A DNA stretch of 64,000 bases. Source: Treponema bryantii (lineage in GTDB: Bacteria > Spirochaetota > Spirochaetia > Treponematales > Treponemataceae). Each line of letters opens with the position of its first letter. The first letter of the stretch is position 1. Shown here one piece after another: positions 24,852-32,599 of this stretch. A program made the translations under genes and the position numbers. The notes below the pieces were generated by a model, which was given only the letters and a program-made list of their open reading frames with translations, did no database searches and was not told where the DNA came from. The stretch spans positions 248,001 to 312,000 of the forward strand of contig NZ_FORI01000003.1 in NCBI RefSeq assembly GCF_900113965.1. The letters run 5' to 3'.

Positions 24852-25337
24852 TTAATTAAACTTCACAAATTCTTCAAAACGGTTTCCAAAAATATCTTTT
24901 GCTTCGCCGTAGAAATAATTTCTTGGACGGATAAGCTCCAGATGATAAGTTTTTGAATCTTCCGTTTCGCCAAGTTCTGCAACAGAATAATAAAACTCGC
25001 CGGTATAATATTTGATCAGTTTTTGTGCATCATAAGTGCCAACAGGCTTTCCGTCCTCATAACGCACACATTCAGTAAAATTAAATTTGATTTTCTTTGA
25101 ATCGATTTTGTAAGTACCGTTCCACACAATAATGTTTGTAGAATCTGCATAAGAAACACGGAGCATTGCTGTGTGATCCGGCTTAAGAATAAGGTGATGA
25201 TAGTAAAGCTGCATGGTATTATCATAATTCTGCATCACCCATTCACTATCATAGAAGGGACTGTTTTTATAATTAAAACAGCCGGTTACGGAAAGAGAAA
25301 TCAGAATTATTAATATAAATAAACAGTTCTTTTTCAT
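24852..25337 (-). CDS. Lipoprotein, function unknown
   Basis: The start is placed at the ATG at 25337 (161 aa), which opens a standard lipoprotein signal (SLSVTGC, Cys20); an ATG 15 nt upstream is possible. The mature part is beta-rich with Tyr-rich strands (YYHHLILKPDHTAMLRVSYA, IKFNFTECV), like a lipocalin-style domain. It lies between valS and the HD gene on the same strand. Not recognised further. Confidence 0.65.
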   Translation of the reverse strand: MKKNCLFILIILISLSVTGCFNYKNSPFYDSEWVMQNYDNTMQLYYHHLILKPDHTAMLRVSYADSTNIIVWNGTYKIDSKKIKFNFTECVRYEDGKPVGTYDAQKLIKYYTGEFYYSVAELGETEDSKTYHLELIRPRNYFYGEAKDIFGNRFEEFVKFN

Positions 25338-25358
25338 AAGCACCTTATACATAAAAAG

Positions 25359-25401
25359 GTGGTTTCGACAGGCTCAACCACCGGAACCATCGAAACCACC
25401 A
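25359..25401. repeat. Family A palindromic repeat (copy A3)
   Basis: GTGGTTTCGACAGGCTCAAC then CACCGG, followed by a second partial inverse unit ATCGAAACCACC. It lies between the valS stop and the downstream lipoprotein gene. Confidence 0.82.
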
Positions 25402-25411
25402 TCCATATAAA

Positions 25412-28162
25412 CTACTGAAGTTCCTTAAGATAACTTTCAAGTGTTTTTATTTTGCGCTGGCTTTCTGCGAGGCGTTCTTTTTCTTCCTCAACAAGATTTG
25501 CCGGAGCGTGCTTTGCAAAGTTTCCGTTGAGCTTGTTTTCGCTCATTCTTGCATAGCCCTGCTCTTTTTCAATTGTCTTCTGGAAGCGGGCAATCAGCTG
25601 TTCCTTATTGATGCTTTCATCAACGAGGATGAATGCTTCAAAGCCCTTACCTACAGTACCAATTGAGCTTGCAGGTTTTGCATCAACAAACTCTACCTTA
25701 GCAACACCGGCGAGCAGTTGAATCATTTCAACCTTTTCGCGGGCAACTTCGGCAGCGCTACCCTTTTCAATAAGAATAGCAATGTTGATTTTTTCTGCAG
25801 GGTCAATTCCACACTCTACGCGGAGTGCGCGAACCTGACCGATAAGCTCTTTGAGTGTATCAAAGCGAGCATTAATTTCTGCGTTGTCGCGTGCATCAGC
25901 AGGCTCTGGATATGGAGCGTTGATAAGCATTCCAACGTAGTCGCTGTTGCTTGCAATCTTCTGAGCGCCGGCTGCCTTGCGGTTAGCAGCAATTTCAGAA
26001 AGAGGAAGCTTTCCATAAATCTCTTCTGTAACAAATGGAATATATGGATGAAGAAGACGAAGGCTTTCTTCGAGAATGTTCATCAATACTGAAGCCTGGC
26101 GATCCTTTTCCTTATCATCACCATTCTTGAAGTTGATCTTTGTAGCTTCAACATACCAGTCGCAGAATTCATTCCAGAAGAATTCCATAAGTGCAGCGGC
26201 TGCATCGTTGTAGCGGTAGGTATCAAGAGCTTCACGGGCAGTCTTAACAGCATTGTTCAGGCGGCCATAAATCCACTTGTCCAGTTCTGTAAGGTCCCCA
26301 TCTGTTACTGGAACAAGATTACGGCCTTCGAGGTTACCCAAGAGGTAGCGAGAAGCGTTCCAAACTTTGTTACAGAAGCGAGAGCCAAGCTTAAATGAAT
26401 CCTTATCAATCAAAACATCCTGTCCCTGAGCACACATAAATCCGAGTGTGAACTTAAGGGCATCGGCACCGTAAATGTCAATAAGCTCAAGAGGATCCAT
26501 TCCATTACCAAGAGACTTAGACATCTTGCGGCCCTGCTTATCGCGAACAAGTCCGTGCATGTAAATATCGTGGAAAGGAGCCTTACCTGTAAACTCAAGA
26601 CCGGCCATAATCATACGAGCAACCCAGAAGAAGATGATATCGTATGCAGTTACAAGGGCTGTTGTAGGATAGAAGGTTTCGAGGTCCTTAGTTTTCTCAG
26701 GCCAGCCGAGTGTTGAGAAAGGCCAGAGCCATGAAGAGAACCAGGTATCAAGAACGTCTTCGTCCTGCTTAAGGTCACTTGCTCCACACCCACATTTTGG
26801 ACACTTGGTTGGGTCTGTGCGGCTTACGATAACTTCACCACACTTCTGACAGTACCATACAGGAATTCTGTGTCCCCACCAGATCTGGCGGCTTACACAC
26901 CAGTCGCGGATATTAACGAGCCACTGCTCATAAGTATTTTCCCATTTCTGTGGGAAGAACTGAATCTCACCTGCTTTCCATGCAGCAAGAGCCTTGTCTG
27001 CCATTGGCTTCATTTTTACGAACCACTGGTCACTCAAATATGGCTCAACTACAGTCTTACAGCGGTAACAGTGACCTACAGAGTGAACCATTTTTTCTTC
27101 ACCCTTAAAGAGGCCTGCGGCTGTCAAATCTTCTATTACAAGGGCACGAGCCTGCTCTGGCTTGAGTCCGCGGTATTTTTCAGGAACGTTTTCATTCATA
27201 CGTCCATCTGGAGTAAGAAGATTGATTACTTCAAGATTGTGTCTCTTACCTACTTCCCAGTCGTTAGGGTCGTGGGCCGGAGTAATCTTTACCATACCAG
27301 TTCCAAATTCCATATCAACATATTCATCTGCAATGATTGGAATTTCTTTTCCGGTGAGAGGAAGCTTGAGCATTTTTCCAACGATAGACTTATAGCGTTC
27401 ATCTTTTGGATTTACGGCAACAGCTGTATCACCAAAGAATGTTTCCGGACGAGTTGTTGCAACTTCAATCTTTCCGCTTCCATCAGCATATTCATAATAA
27501 AGGTGATACATTGCACCCTGTGTATCTTCGTGGTCTACTTCATCATCAGCAAGAGCAGTACCACAACGAGGACACCAGTTTACAAGGCGCTTACCACGGT
27601 ACATAAGTCCGCGCTCATACAGAGTTACGAAAACGTCGCGAACTGCGGCAGAGAGGCCTTCGTCATAAGTAAAGCGCTCGCGGTCCCAGTCTGTAGAGTT
27701 ACCGAGCTTTCTCTGCTGCTTTACGATAGTTGCATGATGATCTTCCTTAACCTTCCATGTGCGCTCGAGGAACTTTTCGCGTCCAAGGTCATTACGTGTA
27801 AGACCTTCTTTTTTGAGCTGACGTTCAACAACATTCTGAGTAGCGATTCCAGCATGGTCTGTACCAGTGAGCCAGAGAGTATTGTCACCTTTCATACGGT
27901 GATAGCGAACAACAATATCCTGAAGAGTATTGTTGAGACCATGTCCCATGTGAAGAACGCCGGTTACATTAGGAGGAGGAATGACGACAGAATATGTATT
28001 GGTTTTCTTATTGCAGTCTGCACACTGGCACTTGTACTGTTCATGTACTGGCGACTTTTCATCAGACGCAGGCTTAAAATAGCCCTTGCTTTCCCATTCA
28101 TTATAAATTCTGTCCTCAAAGGATTTAGGCTCATAAGCCTTTTCAAGTTCAATTGCTTTCAT
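25412..28162 (-). CDS. valS: Valyl-tRNA synthetase
   Basis: Start placed at the ATG at 28162 after GGAGG (916 aa). Class I signatures PPPNVTGVLHMGHG and GRKMSKSLGNG are intact; a zinc-type Cys group (CQKCGE.., CPKCGCG) precedes DVLDTWFSSWLWP; a C-terminal coiled coil ends the protein. It charges tRNA-Val and edits Thr. An unusual CQCADC cluster sits between the N-terminal helix and the PPPNVTG motif (about residues 45-51). Confidence 0.96.
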   Translation of the reverse strand: MKAIELEKAYEPKSFEDRIYNEWESKGYFKPASDEKSPVHEQYKCQCADCNKKTNTYSVVIPPPNVTGVLHMGHGLNNTLQDIVVRYHRMKGDNTLWLTGTDHAGIATQNVVERQLKKEGLTRNDLGREKFLERTWKVKEDHHATIVKQQRKLGNSTDWDRERFTYDEGLSAAVRDVFVTLYERGLMYRGKRLVNWCPRCGTALADDEVDHEDTQGAMYHLYYEYADGSGKIEVATTRPETFFGDTAVAVNPKDERYKSIVGKMLKLPLTGKEIPIIADEYVDMEFGTGMVKITPAHDPNDWEVGKRHNLEVINLLTPDGRMNENVPEKYRGLKPEQARALVIEDLTAAGLFKGEEKMVHSVGHCYRCKTVVEPYLSDQWFVKMKPMADKALAAWKAGEIQFFPQKWENTYEQWLVNIRDWCVSRQIWWGHRIPVWYCQKCGEVIVSRTDPTKCPKCGCGASDLKQDEDVLDTWFSSWLWPFSTLGWPEKTKDLETFYPTTALVTAYDIIFFWVARMIMAGLEFTGKAPFHDIYMHGLVRDKQGRKMSKSLGNGMDPLELIDIYGADALKFTLGFMCAQGQDVLIDKDSFKLGSRFCNKVWNASRYLLGNLEGRNLVPVTDGDLTELDKWIYGRLNNAVKTAREALDTYRYNDAAAALMEFFWNEFCDWYVEATKINFKNGDDKEKDRQASVLMNILEESLRLLHPYIPFVTEEIYGKLPLSEIAANRKAAGAQKIASNSDYVGMLINAPYPEPADARDNAEINARFDTLKELIGQVRALRVECGIDPAEKINIAILIEKGSAAEVAREKVEMIQLLAGVAKVEFVDAKPASSIGTVGKGFEAFILVDESINKEQLIARFQKTIEKEQGYARMSENKLNGNFAKHAPANLVEEEKERLAESQRKIKTLESYLKELQ

Positions 28163-28275
28163 TCTGTCATCCTCCATAAAAGCATTTTTGTTATAAAAAT
28201 ATTGCTCAAAATTATAATGAATTCATTGTTATTTGTCATTAGCCGAAATCACTTTCAAAAAACACCGATGCGATG

Positions 28276-28281
28276 TATTAT
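28276..28281 (+). promoter_or_regulatory. Putative -10 box of the omptin-like gene
   Basis: TATTAT, preceded by TG, lies 10 nt before the ATG at 28292. No ribosome site is present. Weak without a clear -35. Confidence 0.35.
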
Positions 28282-28291
28282 GATTTATAAA

Positions 28292-29179
28292 ATGAAAAGG
28301 TTGATTTCCACAATTCTGTTTTTGCTTCTCACTTCCCCATTCTGCTTTTGCCTGAGCGATTTCCAGTTTTCTGTTGCGCCGAGAGTATCTCTTAGTTTTG
28401 GAGAACTGAATGAAATACTTTACGGCTATGATGATACAATAATTAGTCAGTTGGATTGGGAACAAAAACCTTTTTTGGACATCGGCATAAAATCAGAAAT
28501 TACTTTTAAGAACTTTTTAGTTTCTGCCTCTTTTGATTATTCATTTCCGGCCGGCACTTCTTATATGTACGATTCAGACTGGGATGATGGAAAGAAATAC
28601 AGTTTTACAACGCATCCATTAGAAACTGCAAAACGAATAAACACAGAACTTACACTAGGTTATAAAATTGAAACTCCAATGAAAATAGAAGTTATTCCAG
28701 AGATTCAGTTTAACTATATTTTTTCTGATTTCGAAGCAGGAATTGGAAGTGGTATAAGACATGAAAGAAATATCAGAGTATATGGTATAGATTACAGGCA
28801 GCATGCATTCCTGCTTTTTACAGGCCTTAATGTAAAAGCTGAAGTTTCTCCAAAAGTACTCTTGGAAGCAGCTTTTTACACAGCACCTTGGAATTATCAG
28901 GAAAGTTACGACCATCATCACGGAGTAAAGCACCCCTTCTCAACACAAGATTTTCAGCAAGGCTCTTTCTCTAAACATAAAATTGAGATTGGATCAAACT
29001 TCCAGATAAATCAATTCTTTTCATTAGGTCTTTTCACCAGCATTCTTTTTGGTACTACAGATAAAGGATATTTTTATTCTGATTATTACACCACAAACAT
29101 GGAATTAATCAAAACCCAAAAATGCGGTTCTGCATACCATCTCCTAAAAGCAGGTTCACATTTTACCTTCTCGCTATAA
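28292..29179 (+). CDS. Omptin-like outer-membrane protease
   Basis: The frame is open far upstream through antisense valS, but the ATG at 28292 opens a signal peptide (MKRLISTILFLLLTSPFCFC) and is the start (295 aa). The mature part is a ten-strand-barrel-like sequence. The omptin catalytic pairs can be placed: D94 and D96 in YDSDWDD (OmpT D83/D85) and D207 and H209 in YDHHHG (OmpT D210/H212). Omptins cleave between basic residues on the cell surface. Family assignment is by motif and spacing, not by overall identity. Confidence 0.75.
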   Translation: MKRLISTILFLLLTSPFCFCLSDFQFSVAPRVSLSFGELNEILYGYDDTIISQLDWEQKPFLDIGIKSEITFKNFLVSASFDYSFPAGTSYMYDSDWDDGKKYSFTTHPLETAKRINTELTLGYKIETPMKIEVIPEIQFNYIFSDFEAGIGSGIRHERNIRVYGIDYRQHAFLLFTGLNVKAEVSPKVLLEAAFYTAPWNYQESYDHHHGVKHPFSTQDFQQGSFSKHKIEIGSNFQINQFFSLGLFTSILFGTTDKGYFYSDYYTTNMELIKTQKCGSAYHLLKAGSHFTFSL

Positions 29180-29277
29180 AACACTTTCCCCTCAAAATCA
29201 TTCGATTTAAACCTCCGTTTTTTTCGCACAAAAAACTAACCCTTAAAGAAAAGGGTAAACAATAGGAGAAGATTACT

Positions 29278-30075
29278 ATGAAAATGGTAAAGAAAATTTT
29301 GTTGGGAATGGTTGCAACTGCAGCTGTGTTGGCATTTGCAAGCTGTAAAATGGGAGCTGGCGAAGGCGAAACAGAAGGAAATAAGTGGGATAAAACAATG
29401 ACTGTTGATGGAACAAAAATTCCAGATGATGTACAGCCAAATGCCCAGGGAAAAGGACCTTATAGACGTTTCTGGGAAGAATTTTCTACCAACGAGAAAT
29501 GTGCAGAAATTACAACAAAAATAACTGTTGATGTTGCTAATAGCATTACGGAAAATGGTGTCGCTACTGCAGGTCTTGCTTTCGATTTAAATAAATCAGA
29601 AGACGGAAAAACAGTTGATTTCATATTAGTTGGTCTTTCAACAGGTGGATATTACGTTGAAAGATATTATAATATTGAAAAAGGAAAAACAGTTTCTGGT
29701 GACACATCGGATAGCGCATTAGGAACTTATACACCACTTGATGGAAAAGGAGATGCAAATTACCACGTTTGGGCTAAGGCTCCAAAAACAGATGAAAATG
29801 GAAATTATGTGTTTACAGTAAAAATTGCACAGGAAACTCCTAAGGTATACACTGTTTATATTGATGACGTAAAAGTTTCAGTTGATTCTGAAATGGCAAA
29901 ACTTACTCCAGCTAAAACCGAAAAAATTAAGAAAGACGGTGTTGAAGCAGAATATGCTGTTGGTGGTATTGCATGTTATGGAAGTGTAGTAAAGGGTAAT
30001 AAACTTGTAGTTAATTATCTTACAGAAGAGGATTCTGTAACAGGTAAACTCGAAGCAGAAGAAATCGAAGAATAA
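29278..30075 (+). CDS. Lipoprotein, paralogue of 31152-32009
   Basis: 265 residues with a lipoprotein signal (LAFASC, Cys23). The first 16 residues and the 5' leader are nearly identical to those of the inverted gene at 31152-32009; the mature parts have diverged. The C-termini end alike (EAEEIEE and EAEEIAE). The mature domain is beta-rich with Lys/Asp/Gly turns. AGGAG precedes the ATG. Probably a surface lipoprotein of a treponeme-specific family. Confidence 0.72.
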   Translation: MKMVKKILLGMVATAAVLAFASCKMGAGEGETEGNKWDKTMTVDGTKIPDDVQPNAQGKGPYRRFWEEFSTNEKCAEITTKITVDVANSITENGVATAGLAFDLNKSEDGKTVDFILVGLSTGGYYVERYYNIEKGKTVSGDTSDSALGTYTPLDGKGDANYHVWAKAPKTDENGNYVFTVKIAQETPKVYTVYIDDVKVSVDSEMAKLTPAKTEKIKKDGVEAEYAVGGIACYGSVVKGNKLVVNYLTEEDSVTGKLEAEEIEE

Positions 30076-30107
30076 TTTCTTCTCTTTTACATAAGTGTAA
30101 AGAATTT

Positions 30108-30142
30108 AAAAAGGTCCGGTTGTTTTCAGCCGGACCTTTTTT
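30108..30142. terminator. Bidirectional terminator between the lipoprotein and rpn-like genes
   Basis: AAAAAGGTCCGG and CCGGACCTTTTT form a 12-bp stem with T-runs on both strands. Confidence 0.9.
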
Positions 30143-30144
30143 GT

Positions 30145-30975
30145 CTATTCAACAAATGATTCTACAGGAAGTTTCAGAAGTTTTGATATTTCTTCAGCAG
30201 TATATTTTCCGTCTTTAAGTAAAGTTTTAGCATTTTCAATAGCGTTTTGTTCTGCCCCTTGCTGTATTCCCTGCTTTAATGCTTCGGCAGCACGTATATC
30301 ACCGTATTCTTCTACAATTTTACTAGCCATTACTACACCTTCTTCATCTTGTTTTAAGAATCTCATTCTTTCAGCTAATTCTTCATAATACATTTCATCG
30401 GCGTTAGATGTTGAAAAATCGTGCATGAGACGCCCAAGAGGATCATCGCCCTTGTATTCGCCATTGACGTACATTATATTACAATCATCATCGAAGGGCA
30501 AATTGTTTCCGTTTTTATCTTGAATATTAAGAGTCTTACTAACCCGGTAAATGGGAAGCCCTTTTTCGAAAATATCATGTTCTAGAATGAAAATGATATA
30601 AAGATTCGGTAAATCCTTAAAAGTTCCGCCTTTTTGCACGGTATGACTATCAAGTAAAGCCTGATGATATCTAATACGTCTCGCCCCGGCACCAGAATCA
30701 GCACGCTGAATCTCGATATTGTATTCTGTCTTAAAAATATCTTCTGCTACAATATCAAGCTTTACAGATTTTCCAAAGAGATTTGATTTCTGTACCTGAG
30801 ACATTGATTTTGTTACAGTTAAATCATTTCTGTTAAGCAGAATTCTTATAAGAAATTGTGTTGTTTCAATATCGTCGCTGAACGCAGCGGACATGAACTC
30901 ATCATCAAAGAGCCTCATAGCTCTTACCCTTGCCAGAATCACAGGGTCGATATTATCGAAAACTGTTTTACCCAT
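30145..30975 (-). CDS. Rpn/PD-(D/E)XK nuclease-family protein (transposase-like)
   Basis: 276 residues. The PD-(D/E)XK core is visible as D74 (VKLDIVAED) and E88-I-Q90 (YNIEIQ), followed by RRIRYHQALLD, as in Rpn / PDDEXK_2 proteins. These act as DNA endonucleases linked to recombination and are abundant in treponemes, often in variable copy number. The C-terminus is Gln/Glu-rich and helical. GGAGG precedes the ATG. It sits between two inverted paralogous lipoprotein genes. No terminal inverted repeats that would mark a transposon were found. Confidence 0.85.
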   Translation of the reverse strand: MGKTVFDNIDPVILARVRAMRLFDDEFMSAAFSDDIETTQFLIRILLNRNDLTVTKSMSQVQKSNLFGKSVKLDIVAEDIFKTEYNIEIQRADSGAGARRIRYHQALLDSHTVQKGGTFKDLPNLYIIFILEHDIFEKGLPIYRVSKTLNIQDKNGNNLPFDDDCNIMYVNGEYKGDDPLGRLMHDFSTSNADEMYYEELAERMRFLKQDEEGVVMASKIVEEYGDIRAAEALKQGIQQGAEQNAIENAKTLLKDGKYTAEEISKLLKLPVESFVE

Positions 30976-31019
30976 TTTTTCGATACCTCCAAATTGAAAT
31001 ATCTGGAAACAAAAAAAGC

Positions 31020-31038
31020 TTCCTATGTAATATAGGAA
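31020..31038. promoter_or_regulatory. Palindrome upstream of the rpn-like gene
   Basis: TTCCTATGTAATATAGGAA has 7-bp arms and a 5-nt centre and lies about 45 nt upstream of the ATG; a possible operator. Confidence 0.35.
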
Positions 31039-31082
31039 ACGATATGCGAAAAACGGAAGTTTTTTGAAAAAAATAATTATTT

Positions 31083-31120
31083 AAAAGAAAAAGCCCGTTG
31101 CACTAGGCAACGAGCTTTTT
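31083..31120 (-). terminator. Terminator of the 285-aa lipoprotein gene
   Basis: On the reverse strand AAAAAGCTCGTTGC pairs with GCAACGGGCTTTTT (one mismatch) and is followed by CTTTT. Confidence 0.82.
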
Positions 31121-31151
31121 ATTAGATTATAAATCTGAATCTTACAATTTA

Positions 31152-32009
31152 TTATTCAGCGATTTCTTCAGCTTCGTGATACAAAGAAGTACTGTCTATT
31201 TTCCAATTACCAGTGAGCTTTCTATTTGCATAAACGTTAGCATAGAATCCAAGTTTACTCTGTCCCTTTGTTGAAGAGAAATGAGCTGTTCCTTCAGGAA
31301 GAGGATTATTTAATGCGATACCTGTAGCTGTAGCAGCAGAGATTGCAGTAACAGTACTATCATAAGTTAATTCATCTCCGTCTTTTGTTCTGCCAGGATC
31401 TTTGTCATAGAATTTTACTGTATATGTATTCTTTGCATCTTTTCTTCCTTTAGAAGTTCCATCGTTAGCAACAACATCAATCCAGATACTAACTTCATCA
31501 CCATTATTAATGGTCATATTTTTTAATGTAGAAATTGCAGGGCTTAAGCTTTCAGTACAAGATGCCAAACAACCTGCCTTTCCTACCTGTACACCATTAA
31601 CATCACAGAAATCATTTCCTTTGCTAAGATATTCAGAAGAAACTTTTTTATAGTCAGAAACATAGCATTCAATTTTAGTAGCTGCAAAACGAAGACCAGC
31701 AATTGTGAAATTGTATGTACCATCATCATTTACTGTCTGATTAAAAATATATCCTAAAATACCATCTCCACTTCCAACATTGTTATTTACTTTTGCAGTA
31801 ATTTTACAGATGCCATCAACATGGTCCGTCTTTAATGTTTCAAAGCCTCTGCTATAACCATCAGTTGTGTTTTCATAATCAATAGAACATTCATCACCGC
31901 TAACGTTAAGCATATTATTCTCGTCTTCTACGTTTGCTTTACATCCTACAAAGCCGATGATAGCTGCAGTTGCAACCATTCCCAACAAAATTTTCTTTAC
32001 CATTTTCAT
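31152..32009 (-). CDS. Lipoprotein, inverted paralogue of 29278-30075
   Basis: 285 residues with a lipoprotein signal (IIGFVGC, Cys23) whose DNA and leader nearly match the gene at 29278. The mature region is beta-rich and contains several Cys (FCDVNG, GCLASC) absent from the paralogue. It ends in EAEEIAE. AGGAG precedes the ATG. The two genes probably arose by duplication and inversion. Confidence 0.72.
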   Translation of the reverse strand: MKMVKKILLGMVATAAIIGFVGCKANVEDENNMLNVSGDECSIDYENTTDGYSRGFETLKTDHVDGICKITAKVNNNVGSGDGILGYIFNQTVNDDGTYNFTIAGLRFAATKIECYVSDYKKVSSEYLSKGNDFCDVNGVQVGKAGCLASCTESLSPAISTLKNMTINNGDEVSIWIDVVANDGTSKGRKDAKNTYTVKFYDKDPGRTKDGDELTYDSTVTAISAATATGIALNNPLPEGTAHFSSTKGQSKLGFYANVYANRKLTGNWKIDSTSLYHEAEEIAE

Positions 32010-32174
32010 AGTAATCTTCTCCTATTGTTTGTCCCGTCGAGTGTTTTGAGGCGGGGTAGTTTTTTGTACGAAAAAAACGAAGGTTTTAATCGTATGAAAT
32101 TTATGATATGACGATTATTTGTTTTTTGCAAGCAAATTATCGTCTTAAAGGGCTAGTTTTTTTTGAGTTAGCCT

Positions 32175-32546
32175 TTATTTCTTAAGTTTGATTACGGTTT
32201 CGTAGTCTGAAGCAGTCCAGTCTGGATTTACTACCATGTCGAGGTCTGCGTTGAGGGCTACACCTTTTTTGAAAGTGTATGAACGGTTAGTATCTTTGCA
32301 GTCAAATGAGATTGAAACACCGGTGGTATCAACATTTACCTTGAAATTCTGAACTGTTCCATCTTTAAAGGTGTAGATTTCTTCACCAGTGCTAGTAAGG
32401 GAAAGAACAATTTTTCCATCTGCAGAGAAAGTCCAGTCTGCATCCCATTTTTTGTCCTGCCAGGTTCCTTTGATTCCGCCAAGGTCGAGGGCAAAAAGAC
32501 CTGTTGCCATAACTGCGGCTACAGCCAATGCTATTAGTTTTTTCAT
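32175..32546 (-). CDS. Small secreted protein, lipocalin-like
   Basis: 123 residues: signal peptide (AAVMATGLFALD, no lipobox) then a beta-rich domain beginning GGIKGTWQDKKWDADWTFSA, with the GTW start typical of small lipocalin-like proteins. Its ribosome site lies in a hairpin (32557-32579). Function unknown; probably periplasmic. Confidence 0.7.
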   Translation of the reverse strand: MKKLIALAVAAVMATGLFALDLGGIKGTWQDKKWDADWTFSADGKIVLSLTSTGEEIYTFKDGTVQNFKVNVDTTGVSISFDCKDTNRSYTFKKGVALNADLDMVVNPDWTASDYETVIKLKK

Positions 32547-32556
32547 ATAAACAACT

Positions 32557-32579
32557 CCTTATCTATAAAATAGATAAGG
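32557..32579. promoter_or_regulatory. Hairpin holding the ribosome site of the 123-aa secreted protein
   Basis: CCTTATCTA and TAGATAAGG form a 9-bp stem with a 5-nt loop. On the mRNA the downstream arm contains AAGG of the AAGGAG ribosome site, so folding would hide it. Confidence 0.55.
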
Positions 32580-32599
32580 ATAATTTTAGCACTGTTCCC

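Noticed and set aside
26870-28291. Long upstream extension of the omptin frame, antisense to valS
   Set aside because: It has no signal, ribosome site or protein-like composition, and lies opposite a certain gene; the signal peptide at 28292 marks the true start.
30145-30975. Complete insertion sequence around the rpn-like gene
   Set aside because: No terminal inverted repeats or target duplications were seen; the flanking inverted similarity belongs to the lipoprotein genes.
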